Counted from the stretch's first letter, positions 8,364-17,313 are shown. The stretch is DNA of 17,330 bases from Acidobacteria bacterium UBA7540 (GCA_002478145.1 DLMI01000147.1:1-17330), one strand, 5' to 3'. Notes: a model not told the origin generated them from the sequence alone. Numbers and translations are program-made.

Positions 8364-9488
8364 ATGACGCCGAAAGAACGCGTGCTCGCAGTAATAGACG
8401 GACAGGAGATATTCCATGTACCCGTTGACGTGTTTGAAAACGGGGTTCATCCGGAACTGTGTTCAAAGGTGCTCCGGCACTTTGGGCTGGCAGATGGAGA
8501 CAAGGAGGGTTTATTGAGGGCCTTGGGTGCATGCATCCGGTGGGGTCGACCACTCTATGTCGGCCCTCCGCTCGAAGAGGATACTTCAGGTGTCCTCGTT
8601 CCGACCTATCCTGCCTGGAGGGTCGTGAAGGACATTTGGGGATCGTGGGGAGAATGCCCGGGAACTTACTATGACGGACTCCCTCGTCCGCTGCGCTCGG
8701 CAGAGACCGTTGCCGATGTGGAAGCTCACCGCTGGCCGGACCCAAACTGGTTTGATTATGAGATGGTGGGATGGATTCGGGACCTTCCCAGAGCCTACTT
8801 GCCGCTCGCGCAATGGGCGAGGCTCAACAGCGATTACGCGCGGCTTGCCGGAGGTTGGAGCCCGATATTCAGCAGAATAATGGACTTGTTCGGCATCGAA
8901 ACGGGACTTGCCCACGTCGCGGACCGCCCGGAACTGATCGAAGCAACGGTCGCGCACATCGCTGACTTTTACGAAGAATACTATGGCCGCCTCGCGCGCG
9001 CCGCTCGCGGGCACTTTGAGATTCTTGCTTGGGGGGACGACTTTGCCGGCCAACAAGGTCTTCTATTGCGGCCGACCCTGTGGCGCAAATGGTTTCTGCC
9101 AGTTTGGAAGCGCCTGTTCGCCATCGCCCACCGGAACGGCCTGAAGGCGGCGCTGCATTCTTGCGGCTCGGTTCGCGCCATCTTAGGTGACCTCGTCGAT
9201 GTTGGCCTGGACATTCTGGAGAACGTCCAAGTGAAGGCCGTGGGCATGGACCCTGCCGAACTCAAGCGGGAATTCGGAAAGCATCTGACGTTTTACGGGG
9301 GTATAGATACTCAGGAGATCTTACCCCAAGGCTCTCCCCAGGACGTACGTCGCGAGGTGAGACGACTTATCGACATCTTGGGCAAGGGTGGTCGCTTCAT
9401 TTTTTGTACGGTCCACTACCTATTGGACGATGTCCCGGCGGAAAACGCCTTGGCAATGTACGACGAGGCCAACAGTTATTGTCCCTGA
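8364..9488 (+). CDS. Uroporphyrinogen decarboxylase-like protein (second of two)
   Basis: 374 residues from ATG 8364, which has GAGGAGG 4 nt upstream. An upstream in-frame ATG at 8253 overlaps the previous gene and adds no family-like sequence. The protein opens MTPKERVLAVIDGQ, has the central block WGDDFAGQQGLLLRP (about 223-237), then His265 and Cys267 in LHSCGS, and His351 in HYLLDDVPAEN. In zinc-dependent corrinoid methyltransferases of this superfamily the ligands are H-x-C plus a distant Cys; here His351 sits at the distant position, giving a plausible H-C-H site. This pattern is known to me from many UROD-like proteins of sugar clusters. A methyl-transfer role is possible but no corrinoid protein is in the window. 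The two UROD-like proteins differ strongly in sequence, so they are not a recent duplication. Confidence 0.82.
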   Translation: MTPKERVLAVIDGQEIFHVPVDVFENGVHPELCSKVLRHFGLADGDKEGLLRALGACIRWGRPLYVGPPLEEDTSGVLVPTYPAWRVVKDIWGSWGECPGTYYDGLPRPLRSAETVADVEAHRWPDPNWFDYEMVGWIRDLPRAYLPLAQWARLNSDYARLAGGWSPIFSRIMDLFGIETGLAHVADRPELIEATVAHIADFYEEYYGRLARAARGHFEILAWGDDFAGQQGLLLRPTLWRKWFLPVWKRLFAIAHRNGLKAALHSCGSVRAILGDLVDVGLDILENVQVKAVGMDPAELKREFGKHLTFYGGIDTQEILPQGSPQDVRREVRRLIDILGKGGRFIFCTVHYLLDDVPAENALAMYDEANSYCP

Positions 9489-10130
9489 CACACGCTCCCA
9501 TTGCAATACCGCTCGATGGGGACTTCAAGCTGCCGCATGCGGAAAACTGGATTTCAGCGCGGTCGTTCCAAGTTGGTGGCTGCTGCGGACATTCAACCTG
9601 GCGAACGAACTTTCGCGTACGCTGACCGCGTACAGCACTGGTGGCTCCTTTGCCTCTGTTGTCGGGCGTACAGTCGGAAGCCCTCGATGACATCCGGAGC
9701 AGCCCGCGGAAAGGTTCGGCGGTGCGTAAGTCCGGCAAATGCGCGACCGGTACCGTTCGCGACGATGAACCGACGTTCCAGGTGGGCGCGGATTCTGTGA
9801 GGTGGAATGCGCCACCTAACAACAACTCTTCACGTCACTGTTGTAGTTGTGTGTAGGCTCAGAGCCCCAGTGAGTTAGTGTTGCCAACCGTGCCGCAAAA
9901 TCAACGAGATTGACTTACCAAACAGGTTTTGCATTAATGGGCAAGTTGGGTTTGTCACGTTACGAAGAATCGCACAATGGGAACCGGCGGATTCACTATT
10001 GGGATGTGCGGAAGAGCCAACCCTGCCGCGCTGGGATTTGTTCCCGCGAAATTCCCGCATGTTTCCCGCAAAGGTGGATTGCTTAAGTCCTTTGTTTATA
10101 TTCGGAATGCCTGTAAGTTATTGACCATCG
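9489..10130. other. Gene-poor stretch left of the tRNA fragment
   Basis: About 640 nt in which several short open frames overlap on both strands and none has a recognisable domain or start site. I see no integrase, transposase or terminator. A perfect palindrome CCGCATGCGG lies at 9533-9542, and a 6-bp hairpin (AGGTGG/CCACCT) at 9800-9817 has no T-run. The right end carries the 11-nt iterons listed separately. It reads as decayed sequence at the end of an inserted element. Confidence 0.5.
10041..10073 (+). repeat. Three TTCCCGC direct repeats with 11-nt period
   Basis: TTCCCGC begins at 10041, 10052 and 10063, so the copies are spaced by exactly 11 nt, about one helical turn. They lie 57 nt left of the tRNA-Val fragment. 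The layout matches arm-type binding sites of tyrosine integrases or the iterons of a DNA-binding protein. Their function is inferred from position only. Confidence 0.6.
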
Positions 10131-10177
10131 CTACCTTGACACGGTAGAGGTTTGGGGTTCGAATCCCCACGGGCTTA
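10131..10177 (+). tRNA. tRNA-Val(GAC) 3' fragment, probable att site
   Basis: The right half of a tRNA gene is present. The anticodon stem CTACC/GGTAG encloses the 7-nt loop TTGACAC with anticodon GAC. It is followed by a 5-nt variable loop, a perfect T arm (TGGGG, loop TTCGAAT, CCCCA) and the 3' acceptor strand CGGGCTT with discriminator A at 10177. CCA is not encoded. No AAGCCCG acceptor partner and no D arm exist in the 26 nt or more to the left. Loss of the 5' half at the anticodon arm is the classic product of integration of a mobile element into the 3' end of a tRNA gene; the intact copy would lie beyond the left edge of the window. It is not a functional tRNA. Confidence 0.75.
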
Positions 10178-10189
10178 CGATAACTTCCT

Positions 10190-10552
10190 ATGCCTGCTCA
10201 CGTCTATATCCTCCTGAGTGTTCCGAGAGGGGCATTTTACGTCGGATCTAGTTCCGACCTCCCCCGTCGTCTTGCTGACAGTCAACGTCGTCATAGCCCC
10301 TATACCCGAAGCCGCGGACCCTGGGAACTCGTTTACCGCGAAGAATTCGCTGACTTGAGCGGAGCTCGTCGTCGGGAACAGCAAATCAAAGTACGGAAGT
10401 CGCACCGAGCGATAGAGGAGCTCATCCGGGCGGCCCAGTCTGGTGAGCGCGTCCCGGCTTGCCAACGGTTCGAGTCCGCTGGGGCCTACCGTTCCAATGA
10501 TTTACGACCAACTGAACGCTACCTCGACAGGTATCGGTTCATGCTAAACTGA
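10190..10552 (+). CDS. Small GIY-YIG nuclease-domain protein
   Basis: 120 residues. The GIY-YIG core is clear: VYILLS near residue 5, then GAFYVGSSSDLPRRL (about 14-28), followed by the family sequence SPYTRSRGPWELVYREEF and a KVRKSHRAIEELI helix near 68-81. This is the short UvrC-like, often tRNA-linked type. It probably binds a divalent metal and nicks DNA, but the cellular role of these small proteins is not well known. The usual protein ends near residue 85. The 35-residue tail here (from about RAAQSGERVPACQRF) looks like translation of tRNA-like DNA and may not be functional. The start lies 12 nt after the tRNA-Val fragment with no visible Shine-Dalgarno site, so expression is uncertain. 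Confidence 0.8.
   Translation: MPAHVYILLSVPRGAFYVGSSSDLPRRLADSQRRHSPYTRSRGPWELVYREEFADLSGARRREQQIKVRKSHRAIEELIRAAQSGERVPACQRFESAGAYRSNDLRPTERYLDRYRFMLN
10432..10486 (+). other. Shrunken tRNA-like sequence inside the GIY-YIG 3' end
   Basis: GGCCC 10432-10436 can pair with GGGCC 10482-10486. Between them are a D-arm-like GGTGAGCGCG, a TTGCCAA (as in the tRNA-Gly GCC anticodon loop) and CGGTTCGAGTCCG, a T-arm-like hairpin with 3 bp. The total is about 55 nt, roughly 17-20 nt shorter than a real tRNA, so it can only be a relic or a chance likeness. Confidence 0.25.
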
Positions 10553-10830
10553 CCACCTGTGTTGCCGCTAATTGCAATTTGTCTACGGTGTGTGAAAAGT
10601 AGTGAGTGTGCCAGTACGAGAATCTTCTGTGGTGATGGTTGTTCGAGCGACTTGCGCATTCAACTTCGCAATCCCGGCTACACCTTTTACTCCCATAGAC
10701 CTTGTGTCCTACCAAGCCATCCCTTGGCCTGAACGACCAATATTGCACGACAAACATTGCATAACCTATAGTCAAACTCTCTCATTGCTGGCATAATCTG
10801 CACACAACTCCCGACAGGAGCGGGCGTGGT
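10553..10830. other. Intergenic stretch before the sigma-factor relic
   Basis: 278 nt, lower in GC than its flanks, with no recognisable coding sequence. The best promoter guess for the + strand is TAGTCA, 17 nt, CATAAT (10769-10797), which is weak. A GGAG-type ribosome site (AGGAG 10816-10820) precedes ATG 10831. Confidence 0.3.
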
Positions 10831-11110
10831 ATGAGTGGGGAGGAGCCAGGCGAATTCACCCGGCTTCTGCAAAGCTGGGGCGAAGGGGGCGCGGAGGCGT
10901 TCAACCAGCTCGTCCCGCTCGTGTACGATCAACTTCACCGAATTGCGCTGGGCTTGACGCGGCGCGAACGCAGCGTTAATACTCTCCAAGCCAGCGAACG
11001 AGTTGTACATGTGGCTGCTCCACCAGCGCAAGGTGCAGTGGAAGGACCGCGACCACTTCCTTATTCGGGGAATCCGTGTGCAGCGATCGATCCTTGTATT
11101 GGCGACGGCG
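10831..11110 (+). pseudogene. ECF sigma factor relic (acidobacterial type), frameshifted and truncated
   Basis: The first 54 residues from ATG 10831 (EFTRLLQSWGEGGAEAFNQLVPLVYDQLHRIALGLTRRE at the start, ending near TLQAS) match region 2 of the large ECF-type sigma family common in Acidobacteriota and Planctomycetes (PF07638-like). At about 10996 the homology moves to the +2 frame as NELYMWLLHQRKVQWKDRDHF and then RSILV. In the family TLQ is normally followed by about five residues and NE; here 7 nt stand where 15 are expected, so an 8-nt deletion explains the shift. Region 4 (the promoter -35 binding helix-turn-helix) is missing altogether. It cannot make a working sigma factor. The unbroken frame to 11241 is only the out-of-frame reading. 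Confidence 0.75.
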
Positions 11111-11224
11111 TGGCCTTTACGGCGATCACCCGCGAGGCTCCCGTGCTTCGTTATCCGACCGCAGACAATGCCGCTCGTCGCGAAGCAGACAAAGTGGAGG
11201 CTAGCTGGCGCGCAGGTGCTCAAA

Positions 11225-12178
11225 TTACGGCACGGTCTTGAAGGGTATGTCTGGCGCCGCGACCCGGCCTGCAAGCTGGTTGATCAATTCCGTTGACGCG
11301 TTGCCCAGAAATTTCGCGGCTTCACTGATGTGGGGAATCATGTCAGGCTTGAATCCCATGAGCCTCGCGCACGTTGCATCCGCCGCTACCGGATCATCTG
11401 AAAGCACAATGCGATGCAGGGGCTGCGGGGTCCCGGCAAGAGGACCGTTTCCTTCCATCGCCACGATGCCATCAGCGATGACGAAGTGAATCGGCACTGT
11501 CGCACAAACGTCGAGGATACTCTGCTGGATTCCACTCCAGTGCAGGATATTCTTGGGCCAACCGTACTTTGCGCCTGGGACCACGCCAAACATGTTCTTC
11601 ATGCTTAGCGTGACGCCGGACCAATGGTGGGTTTTCACCTTGGGCATGGAAACGACGAAGTCATGGGTGAGCACAGTGCGTGGGAGCCAAAGATGGCCCA
11701 GGCCAGTGTAGTTTGCGCAGAGCTTGATCTTAACCAGCTCATCTCGGTTCAGATCAACGAAGGGAATGTGCCGTTGGGCAAGTTTGTCATGGAACCCACT
11801 TTCATAAAGCACCAGTTGTGTATCGCGTTGGTGTCCGGGGCCTTCAGCCACGGCGACAGAGCGAGCGCCAAGCCGCCTGAAGCACTCCGCAGCCGCAGTG
11901 ACTAGAACGGGATCGGTATCGATATCGACACCCGGCACGAAGTCGACGAGGTTCGGCTTTAGCAAAACTGATTTTCCACCGATGTCGAGATCAAATAACC
12001 GGAGGGCGCTCATCAAGGCCCCTTCAAGCCGTTCCGAATACTCGTCCGCTCGCACGACGGCGACGCGTGAACGGGCAGGTCGCCGGACTCGGTCGTATTT
12101 GGGCAAGAGAAAAGGAGCGGCAGTCGCGGCTCCCGCTGCAAGTCCGACAGAACCGGCTAGCAAGCTTCTTCTTGTCAT
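11225..12178 (-). CDS. DUF362-family protein with Tat-like signal
   Basis: 317 residues. The N-terminus MTRRSLLAGSVGLAAGAATAAP is a twin-arginine-type signal, so the folded protein is probably exported or anchored by it. The DUF362 domain (PF04015) fills the rest: KPNLV at 74-78, AEGPG at 111-115, SMPKVKTHHWSG at 177-188, MKNMFGVVPG near 193-202, ADGIVAMEGNGPLAGTP to about 251, and DDPVAADATCARLMGF at 261-276. There is no ferredoxin cysteine cluster, unlike some DUF362 proteins. The molecular function of the family is not established. Its ATG overlaps the TGA of the upstream squalene-cyclase-repeat gene (ATGA at 12178-12175), indicating translational coupling. Its 3' end runs into the sigma-factor relic on the other strand with no visible terminator. 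Confidence 0.88.
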   Translation of the reverse strand: MTRRSLLAGSVGLAAGAATAAPFLLPKYDRVRRPARSRVAVVRADEYSERLEGALMSALRLFDLDIGGKSVLLKPNLVDFVPGVDIDTDPVLVTAAAECFRRLGARSVAVAEGPGHQRDTQLVLYESGFHDKLAQRHIPFVDLNRDELVKIKLCANYTGLGHLWLPRTVLTHDFVVSMPKVKTHHWSGVTLSMKNMFGVVPGAKYGWPKNILHWSGIQQSILDVCATVPIHFVIADGIVAMEGNGPLAGTPQPLHRIVLSDDPVAADATCARLMGFKPDMIPHISEAAKFLGNASTELINQLAGRVAAPDIPFKTVP

Positions 12179-13089
12179 GCGATCACCTTGAAAACGTTAC
12201 CCTGGACCAGGCAATCAATGGCCAGGACCGAAGCGGCCAGGGTGGCAGAATCCGCGAGGAAGCCTTTATCGCTGAGAGTGCAGAGGCGAGCGAGCAAACC
12301 CTCAACGGGCCGGCCGTAGGCGTCAAGAGCCAGGATGGACCAGGCCAAGCTCCAAGGCGCGGAGCAAGTCCCCGCCCTGCGCTCGAGCCAATCAAGACCG
12401 GAGGCTATGGCGCCATTGCTCTGTTCTCCGCCCAGGGCGAGCAAGGCGACGGCCGTGGCATCCAGATGTGGTGCCAGAGGAACTCCGTAAACCACACCGT
12501 TTCCGGCATTCCAGCCTCCGCCGGGGCAGACGCGATCTAGCAGCATCTCCTTGCCGCGCCGGATTCGGAAGTTGACCCGGTCTGGCTTACAGCAAACGAA
12601 CGCCTGCTTCAGGGCAATCATTGACAGGGCTGTGGGAATGACCCAACTGCAAGTTCCAGGCTGCCACGGCCAGCCAAACTTGTTGGGGTCAAAGCGGACG
12701 TGAGTATCCGTGGTCTCAAACTTCCATCTCCAAAGCCAGTGTGATTCTCTTCCTTTCGATCTCAGCAGCCATTCGACTCCGCGCTCTGTTTGAAGCGCCA
12801 TCTCGCCGTTGTTGATGAGCGCGATCACGGCCAAAGCCGTTACACCTGAACCCTCGGAGTCGTCGCCACTGAACGCTGGCCAGCTTCCGTTTGGATTCTG
12901 CATTCCGAGCAAAAACTCAAGGCCGCGGGCACGGGCAGGACTGGAATCCCATCTCAGAGCCAGGAGAGCGAGACACGTCGGCTCGAGGGCAGCCTGCCCC
13001 ACCGTTGAGCCATAACTCCACCCTCCCCCGGAAAGCTCCTGTTTGATGAGGGCACTCTTCAACTCCGTCCGCAGCGCCATATCAATCAT
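12175..13089 (-). CDS. Prenyltransferase/squalene-oxidase-repeat protein
   Basis: 304 residues from ATG 13089. Alpha/alpha-toroid repeats are visible: GGGWSYG...LEPTCLALLAL (about 21-45), the QW motif QNPNGSW at 64-70 with GSGVTALAVIALI after it, GGGWNAGNG near 200-208 with LDATAVALLALG, and a final helical pair. Full squalene-hopene cyclases are about twice as long and carry DxDD; I see no DxDD here, so catalysis of triterpene cyclisation is doubtful. No signal peptide or membrane segment is evident, so it is probably cytosolic. It is the first gene of a two-gene operon with the DUF362 protein, which suggests a shared but unknown process. No Shine-Dalgarno site precedes ATG 13089 or the alternative ATG 13080, which fits the leaderless promoter described separately. 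Confidence 0.82.
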   Translation of the reverse strand: MIDMALRTELKSALIKQELSGGGWSYGSTVGQAALEPTCLALLALRWDSSPARARGLEFLLGMQNPNGSWPAFSGDDSEGSGVTALAVIALINNGEMALQTERGVEWLLRSKGRESHWLWRWKFETTDTHVRFDPNKFGWPWQPGTCSWVIPTALSMIALKQAFVCCKPDRVNFRIRRGKEMLLDRVCPGGGWNAGNGVVYGVPLAPHLDATAVALLALGGEQSNGAIASGLDWLERRAGTCSAPWSLAWSILALDAYGRPVEGLLARLCTLSDKGFLADSATLAASVLAIDCLVQGNVFKVIA

Positions 13090-13124
13090 GGCTTTGTTGT
13101 AAGGGAAGATGTACAGGCAGTCAA
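13090..13124 (-). promoter_or_regulatory. Candidate sigma-70 promoter for a leaderless mRNA
   Basis: On the - strand TTGACT (13124-13119) and TACAAC (13101-13096) are separated by exactly 17 nt. They match the consensus at 5/6 and 4/6 positions. The -10 box ends 6 nt before the A of ATG 13089, so transcription would start at or next to the start codon. Confidence 0.5.
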
Positions 13125-13147
13125 ACGAGCCTCCTGCTTCAGGCTAG

Positions 13148-14849
<1,702 letters not shown>

Positions 14850-14850
<1 letters not shown>

Positions 14851-15926
14851 TGGGCAAGGGTAGTAAGGCATTAGTAATCTGCATATTGTTCGCATTTCAC
14901 GCGGCGATGGGGCAGGTTCCCGAGGTCAAACCGCGAGTGCTTACCAAGCTGGAAATGGACGGGAAGGTCGCGGTAGTCGAGGTCGCCGCCCACTTTGTGA
15001 CGGCGATCCGTATGCCGGAGACTGTGAATTCCGTAGTCGTGGGTGACCCGACACTATTCAAAGTCGAGCACTCGGACCGGGAGCCACAACTGGTGTTTGT
15101 AAAAGCCCTCACAGAGAAGCCAGCGGAGACCAATCTGCTGATTTCAACGACTCACGGGCGCGAGGCAAGCTTGCTGCTGGTGAGCCGAGGGGAACAAAAA
15201 TCAAACGACCCTGAAAACGTGGACCTTCTACTCAATTACAAGCCTGCCAAAGGCTTTCTAATCGAGCCAGATTACCCCTCTGCGCTGGTAGCGAAAACTG
15301 TGGAAATAGGGGCGCCAGTAGCGACTGCCATGCCCGCAGCTCTTGAGACAGCAAGCGCAGGTGGACCGGCAACGGTTGCCAGACAGGCATCCTATGCCCC
15401 ATCGGACCCACCGGACGCCCCCGCACCGACGGGGTTGGATGAGCTTCTTGCCCGGCAGGAACGATCTCCGCTGCCGGCGCTCTACGGCGAACGTGTGTCG
15501 GCAGAAACGGCCAACGGAGACCGAGTGCGCGCCGGTGTAAGCGAGGTAGTAGACGGTGGGGAGCGCGTCATCGTGCTCTTCTCTGCTGTCAATCCAACCG
15601 GCCACAGCATTCTGATCATGCCGCCACAAGTCCAGCTAGGAGGCAAGGTCAAATCAGGCAAGATCATTCGGCGGTCTCGCTGGACGATAGCCGAACAGCT
15701 TCCTGTGCTGAGTTTCCGCTTGAGCAAGCGCCGTTTAGCACCGGGAGAGCGCGCGGACGGAGTGGTGGTCTTCGACCGTCCCCCGTACAAACAGTCCAAC
15801 GAGACGCTTTTCTTGCAGATTGCCGAAGCGGGGGCCGTGGATCACCCTGCCTTGGCGCCCATCGGTTTTGGCATCAACACCTTGAAGGAGGATTCTACCC
15901 ATGGAGAGCCCATCAAAGGAAAATAA
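14850..15926 (+). CDS. VirB9/TrbG-like N-terminal domain protein with an atypical C-terminal domain
   Basis: 358 residues with a signal peptide (hydrophobic 7-19, AMGQ). Residues about 38-113 fit the VirB9/TrbG/CagX N-terminal beta domain: VTAIRMPETVNSVVVGDP, then LVFVKALTEKPAETNLLIST and a final LLLVS strand. A low-complexity Ala/Pro linker (about 150-205) leads to a beta-rich domain at 225-345 (VLFSAVNPTGHSILIMPPQ, then LSFRLSKRRLAPGERADGVVVFDRPP). The latter does not look like the canonical VirB9 C-terminal domain that binds VirB7 and VirB10. The protein is probably periplasmic, contacting the VirB10-like protein. The last 26 nt overlap the next gene, whose Shine-Dalgarno site AAGGAGG (15885-15891) lies inside this one. 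Confidence 0.75.
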
Positions 15927-17313
15927 AACGCTGCACACGACGCCGGCGGAGTCACGAGCCGATCTGGGGGAAGCCGCGGAACCGGAAGCGGCGGATGGGA
16001 AGCGCGGGATTCAATGGCGCGAGATCATCCGCCAAGCATTTGACAAGGCGCGGCAGACCCAGCAGCCCAGGACCACCCGCCGCGAGCTCAGCAAGGACAA
16101 AAGCAAGTCGCTCGTGGTGCTGGGTGGTGCGGCTGTCGCCATGTTCCTGCTGTTTCTGGGCATATTCTCTTCGCCTCAGAAGGCGAAGAGAACAGAGGGA
16201 CGGGCAGGCGCGCCGGACCTGGGGCGCAGGACAACGCCGGGCCAGGAGAGTGGCCAAAGCGGATCTGTAACGCCGATGTTGAACGCCGAGGTAAGCGGCG
16301 ACGAGGCAGTGAATAGGAGCGACGTGACACCCGAGGAGATCGGGCGAACGGCGCGACCGGGTCGGCCAAAGGCCCCCGCCCCACAACAAGCAACTCCGCA
16401 GTATGCGCTGAATAAGATTGATTTCGATTCCACCCCGCCGCAGGAGCCAGGCTATCAACGCCCACAGCAGCCTCCCTCGCCTGAAGAATCCCCTGAGGCC
16501 GCTCTCCGTAAGCCATCGCTGGTGTTTGTGCGGGGGGCAGAGACTGGTGCTGCCGGAGGCGCCGTGATGAGGACAGCTCTCCTTGAAGAGAGCGATTTCC
16601 TCACATTGCTGCCGCCCGGCACGCGCCTCGTAGCGCGGCTCGAATCGGCGGTCAGTACGGGGGTGAAAGAACCGGTTGTCGCGGTGATCGAGTACAACTT
16701 CGAGCATGAAGGCGAAATCGTGGTGCCGGCGGGAGCAAAGGCGATCGGCCAGTTGCGTCAAGCCGATCGCTCGGGGATCGTCGATATCAGGTTCGACAGG
16801 CTGGAAATGCCGGATGGAACCACGCAGAGGATGGACGGGGTAGCCATGGACCTGGCGTTTCGACCGCTTAAGGGATCCGTATCCGGAAAGAAAACAGGGA
16901 CCAAATTCCTGGTACGGACATTTACAGGTCTCGGGACAGTCGCCGCTTACCTTGTCGGAAATGGGGGCAGTGGCGGATTCTACGGCCCGCTTTCTGAGAG
17001 CGCACTACTCCGGGAAAGGGTCGCCAACAACGTCGGGGTCGCAGGCGATGAGGAGTTGAATGAGCTGGCGTTCAATCAGAACATTGTGGTGACGGTCCCT
17101 GGCAATACCAGGTTTTACATTGTGCTGGGGACTGGCTCCACAGGCCGTGACACTGGGAATAGACAAGCGGCCGCCACCGCTCCGCCATCTTCGAAAGTCG
17201 CAACAAGCCCGAGCCTTGAGGAACTCCGGCAGTTGATGCAACTCAGGCAGGAACTCAGCGCGATGTATCAACAGGCCGCTGTACCTACGGCGACAAGCGA
17301 GACGCCGCAGTAG
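15901..17313 (+). CDS. VirB10/TrbI-like envelope-spanning protein
   Basis: 470 residues from ATG 15901 (AAGGAGG 9 nt upstream). The architecture is that of VirB10: a charged cytoplasmic N-terminus (1-69), one membrane helix at about 70-89, a Pro/Gln-rich periplasmic spacer (about 95-205) and a beta-barrel core at about 236-410. Core motifs include LLPPGTRLVARLESAVSTG, GEIVVPAGAKAIGQL, IRFDRLEMPDGT and a GLGTVAAYLVG helix that may correspond to the outer-membrane antenna region. A short helical tail with coiled-coil character (about 437-458) ends the protein. In type IV secretion VirB10 links the inner and outer membranes. The stop is followed by AGGGGGTGAAGGGA (17304 onward), probably the ribosome site of a next gene beyond the window. 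Confidence 0.85.
   Translation: MESPSKENKTLHTTPAESRADLGEAAEPEAADGKRGIQWREIIRQAFDKARQTQQPRTTRRELSKDKSKSLVVLGGAAVAMFLLFLGIFSSPQKAKRTEGRAGAPDLGRRTTPGQESGQSGSVTPMLNAEVSGDEAVNRSDVTPEEIGRTARPGRPKAPAPQQATPQYALNKIDFDSTPPQEPGYQRPQQPPSPEESPEAALRKPSLVFVRGAETGAAGGAVMRTALLEESDFLTLLPPGTRLVARLESAVSTGVKEPVVAVIEYNFEHEGEIVVPAGAKAIGQLRQADRSGIVDIRFDRLEMPDGTTQRMDGVAMDLAFRPLKGSVSGKKTGTKFLVRTFTGLGTVAAYLVGNGGSGGFYGPLSESALLRERVANNVGVAGDEELNELAFNQNIVVTVPGNTRFYIVLGTGSTGRDTGNRQAAATAPPSSKVATSPSLEELRQLMQLRQELSAMYQQAAVPTATSETPQ
16165..16192 (+). promoter_or_regulatory. Perfect 12-bp inverted repeat inside the VirB10-like gene
   Basis: TTCTCTTCGCCT (16165-16176) and AGGCGAAGAGAA (16181-16192) are exact reverse complements around a CAGA loop. 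In mRNA this would be a very stable hairpin. It lies directly after the codons of the membrane helix and is not followed by a T-run, so it is not a standard terminator. A role in translational pausing, mRNA stability or operon attenuation is possible but unproven. Confidence 0.6.

Noticed and set aside
7111..9488. HemE (haem biosynthesis uroporphyrinogen decarboxylase) for either UROD-like gene
   Set aside because: Both lack the N-terminal arginine-rich motif of HemE, are longer than usual, and sit in a sugar cluster with no haem genes.
9800..9817. Hairpin AGGTGG/CCACCT as a transcription terminator
   Set aside because: The stem is only 6 bp and is followed by AACAACAACTC, not a T-run.
9397..9825. 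142-residue - strand open frame and several + strand frames in the gap after the second UROD-like gene
   Set aside because: They overlap each other and the end of a real gene, have no recognisable motifs, and none looks like an integrase or transposase fragment.
10105..10177. A complete tRNA-Val gene
   Set aside because: The 26 nt before the anticodon arm cannot form a D arm and do not pair with the acceptor strand CGGGCTT.
15952..16761. Long 269-residue open frame on the - strand
   Set aside because: It lies wholly opposite the VirB10-like gene, has no recognisable domain, and its Arg/Leu/Cys-rich make-up is typical of an antisense shadow.
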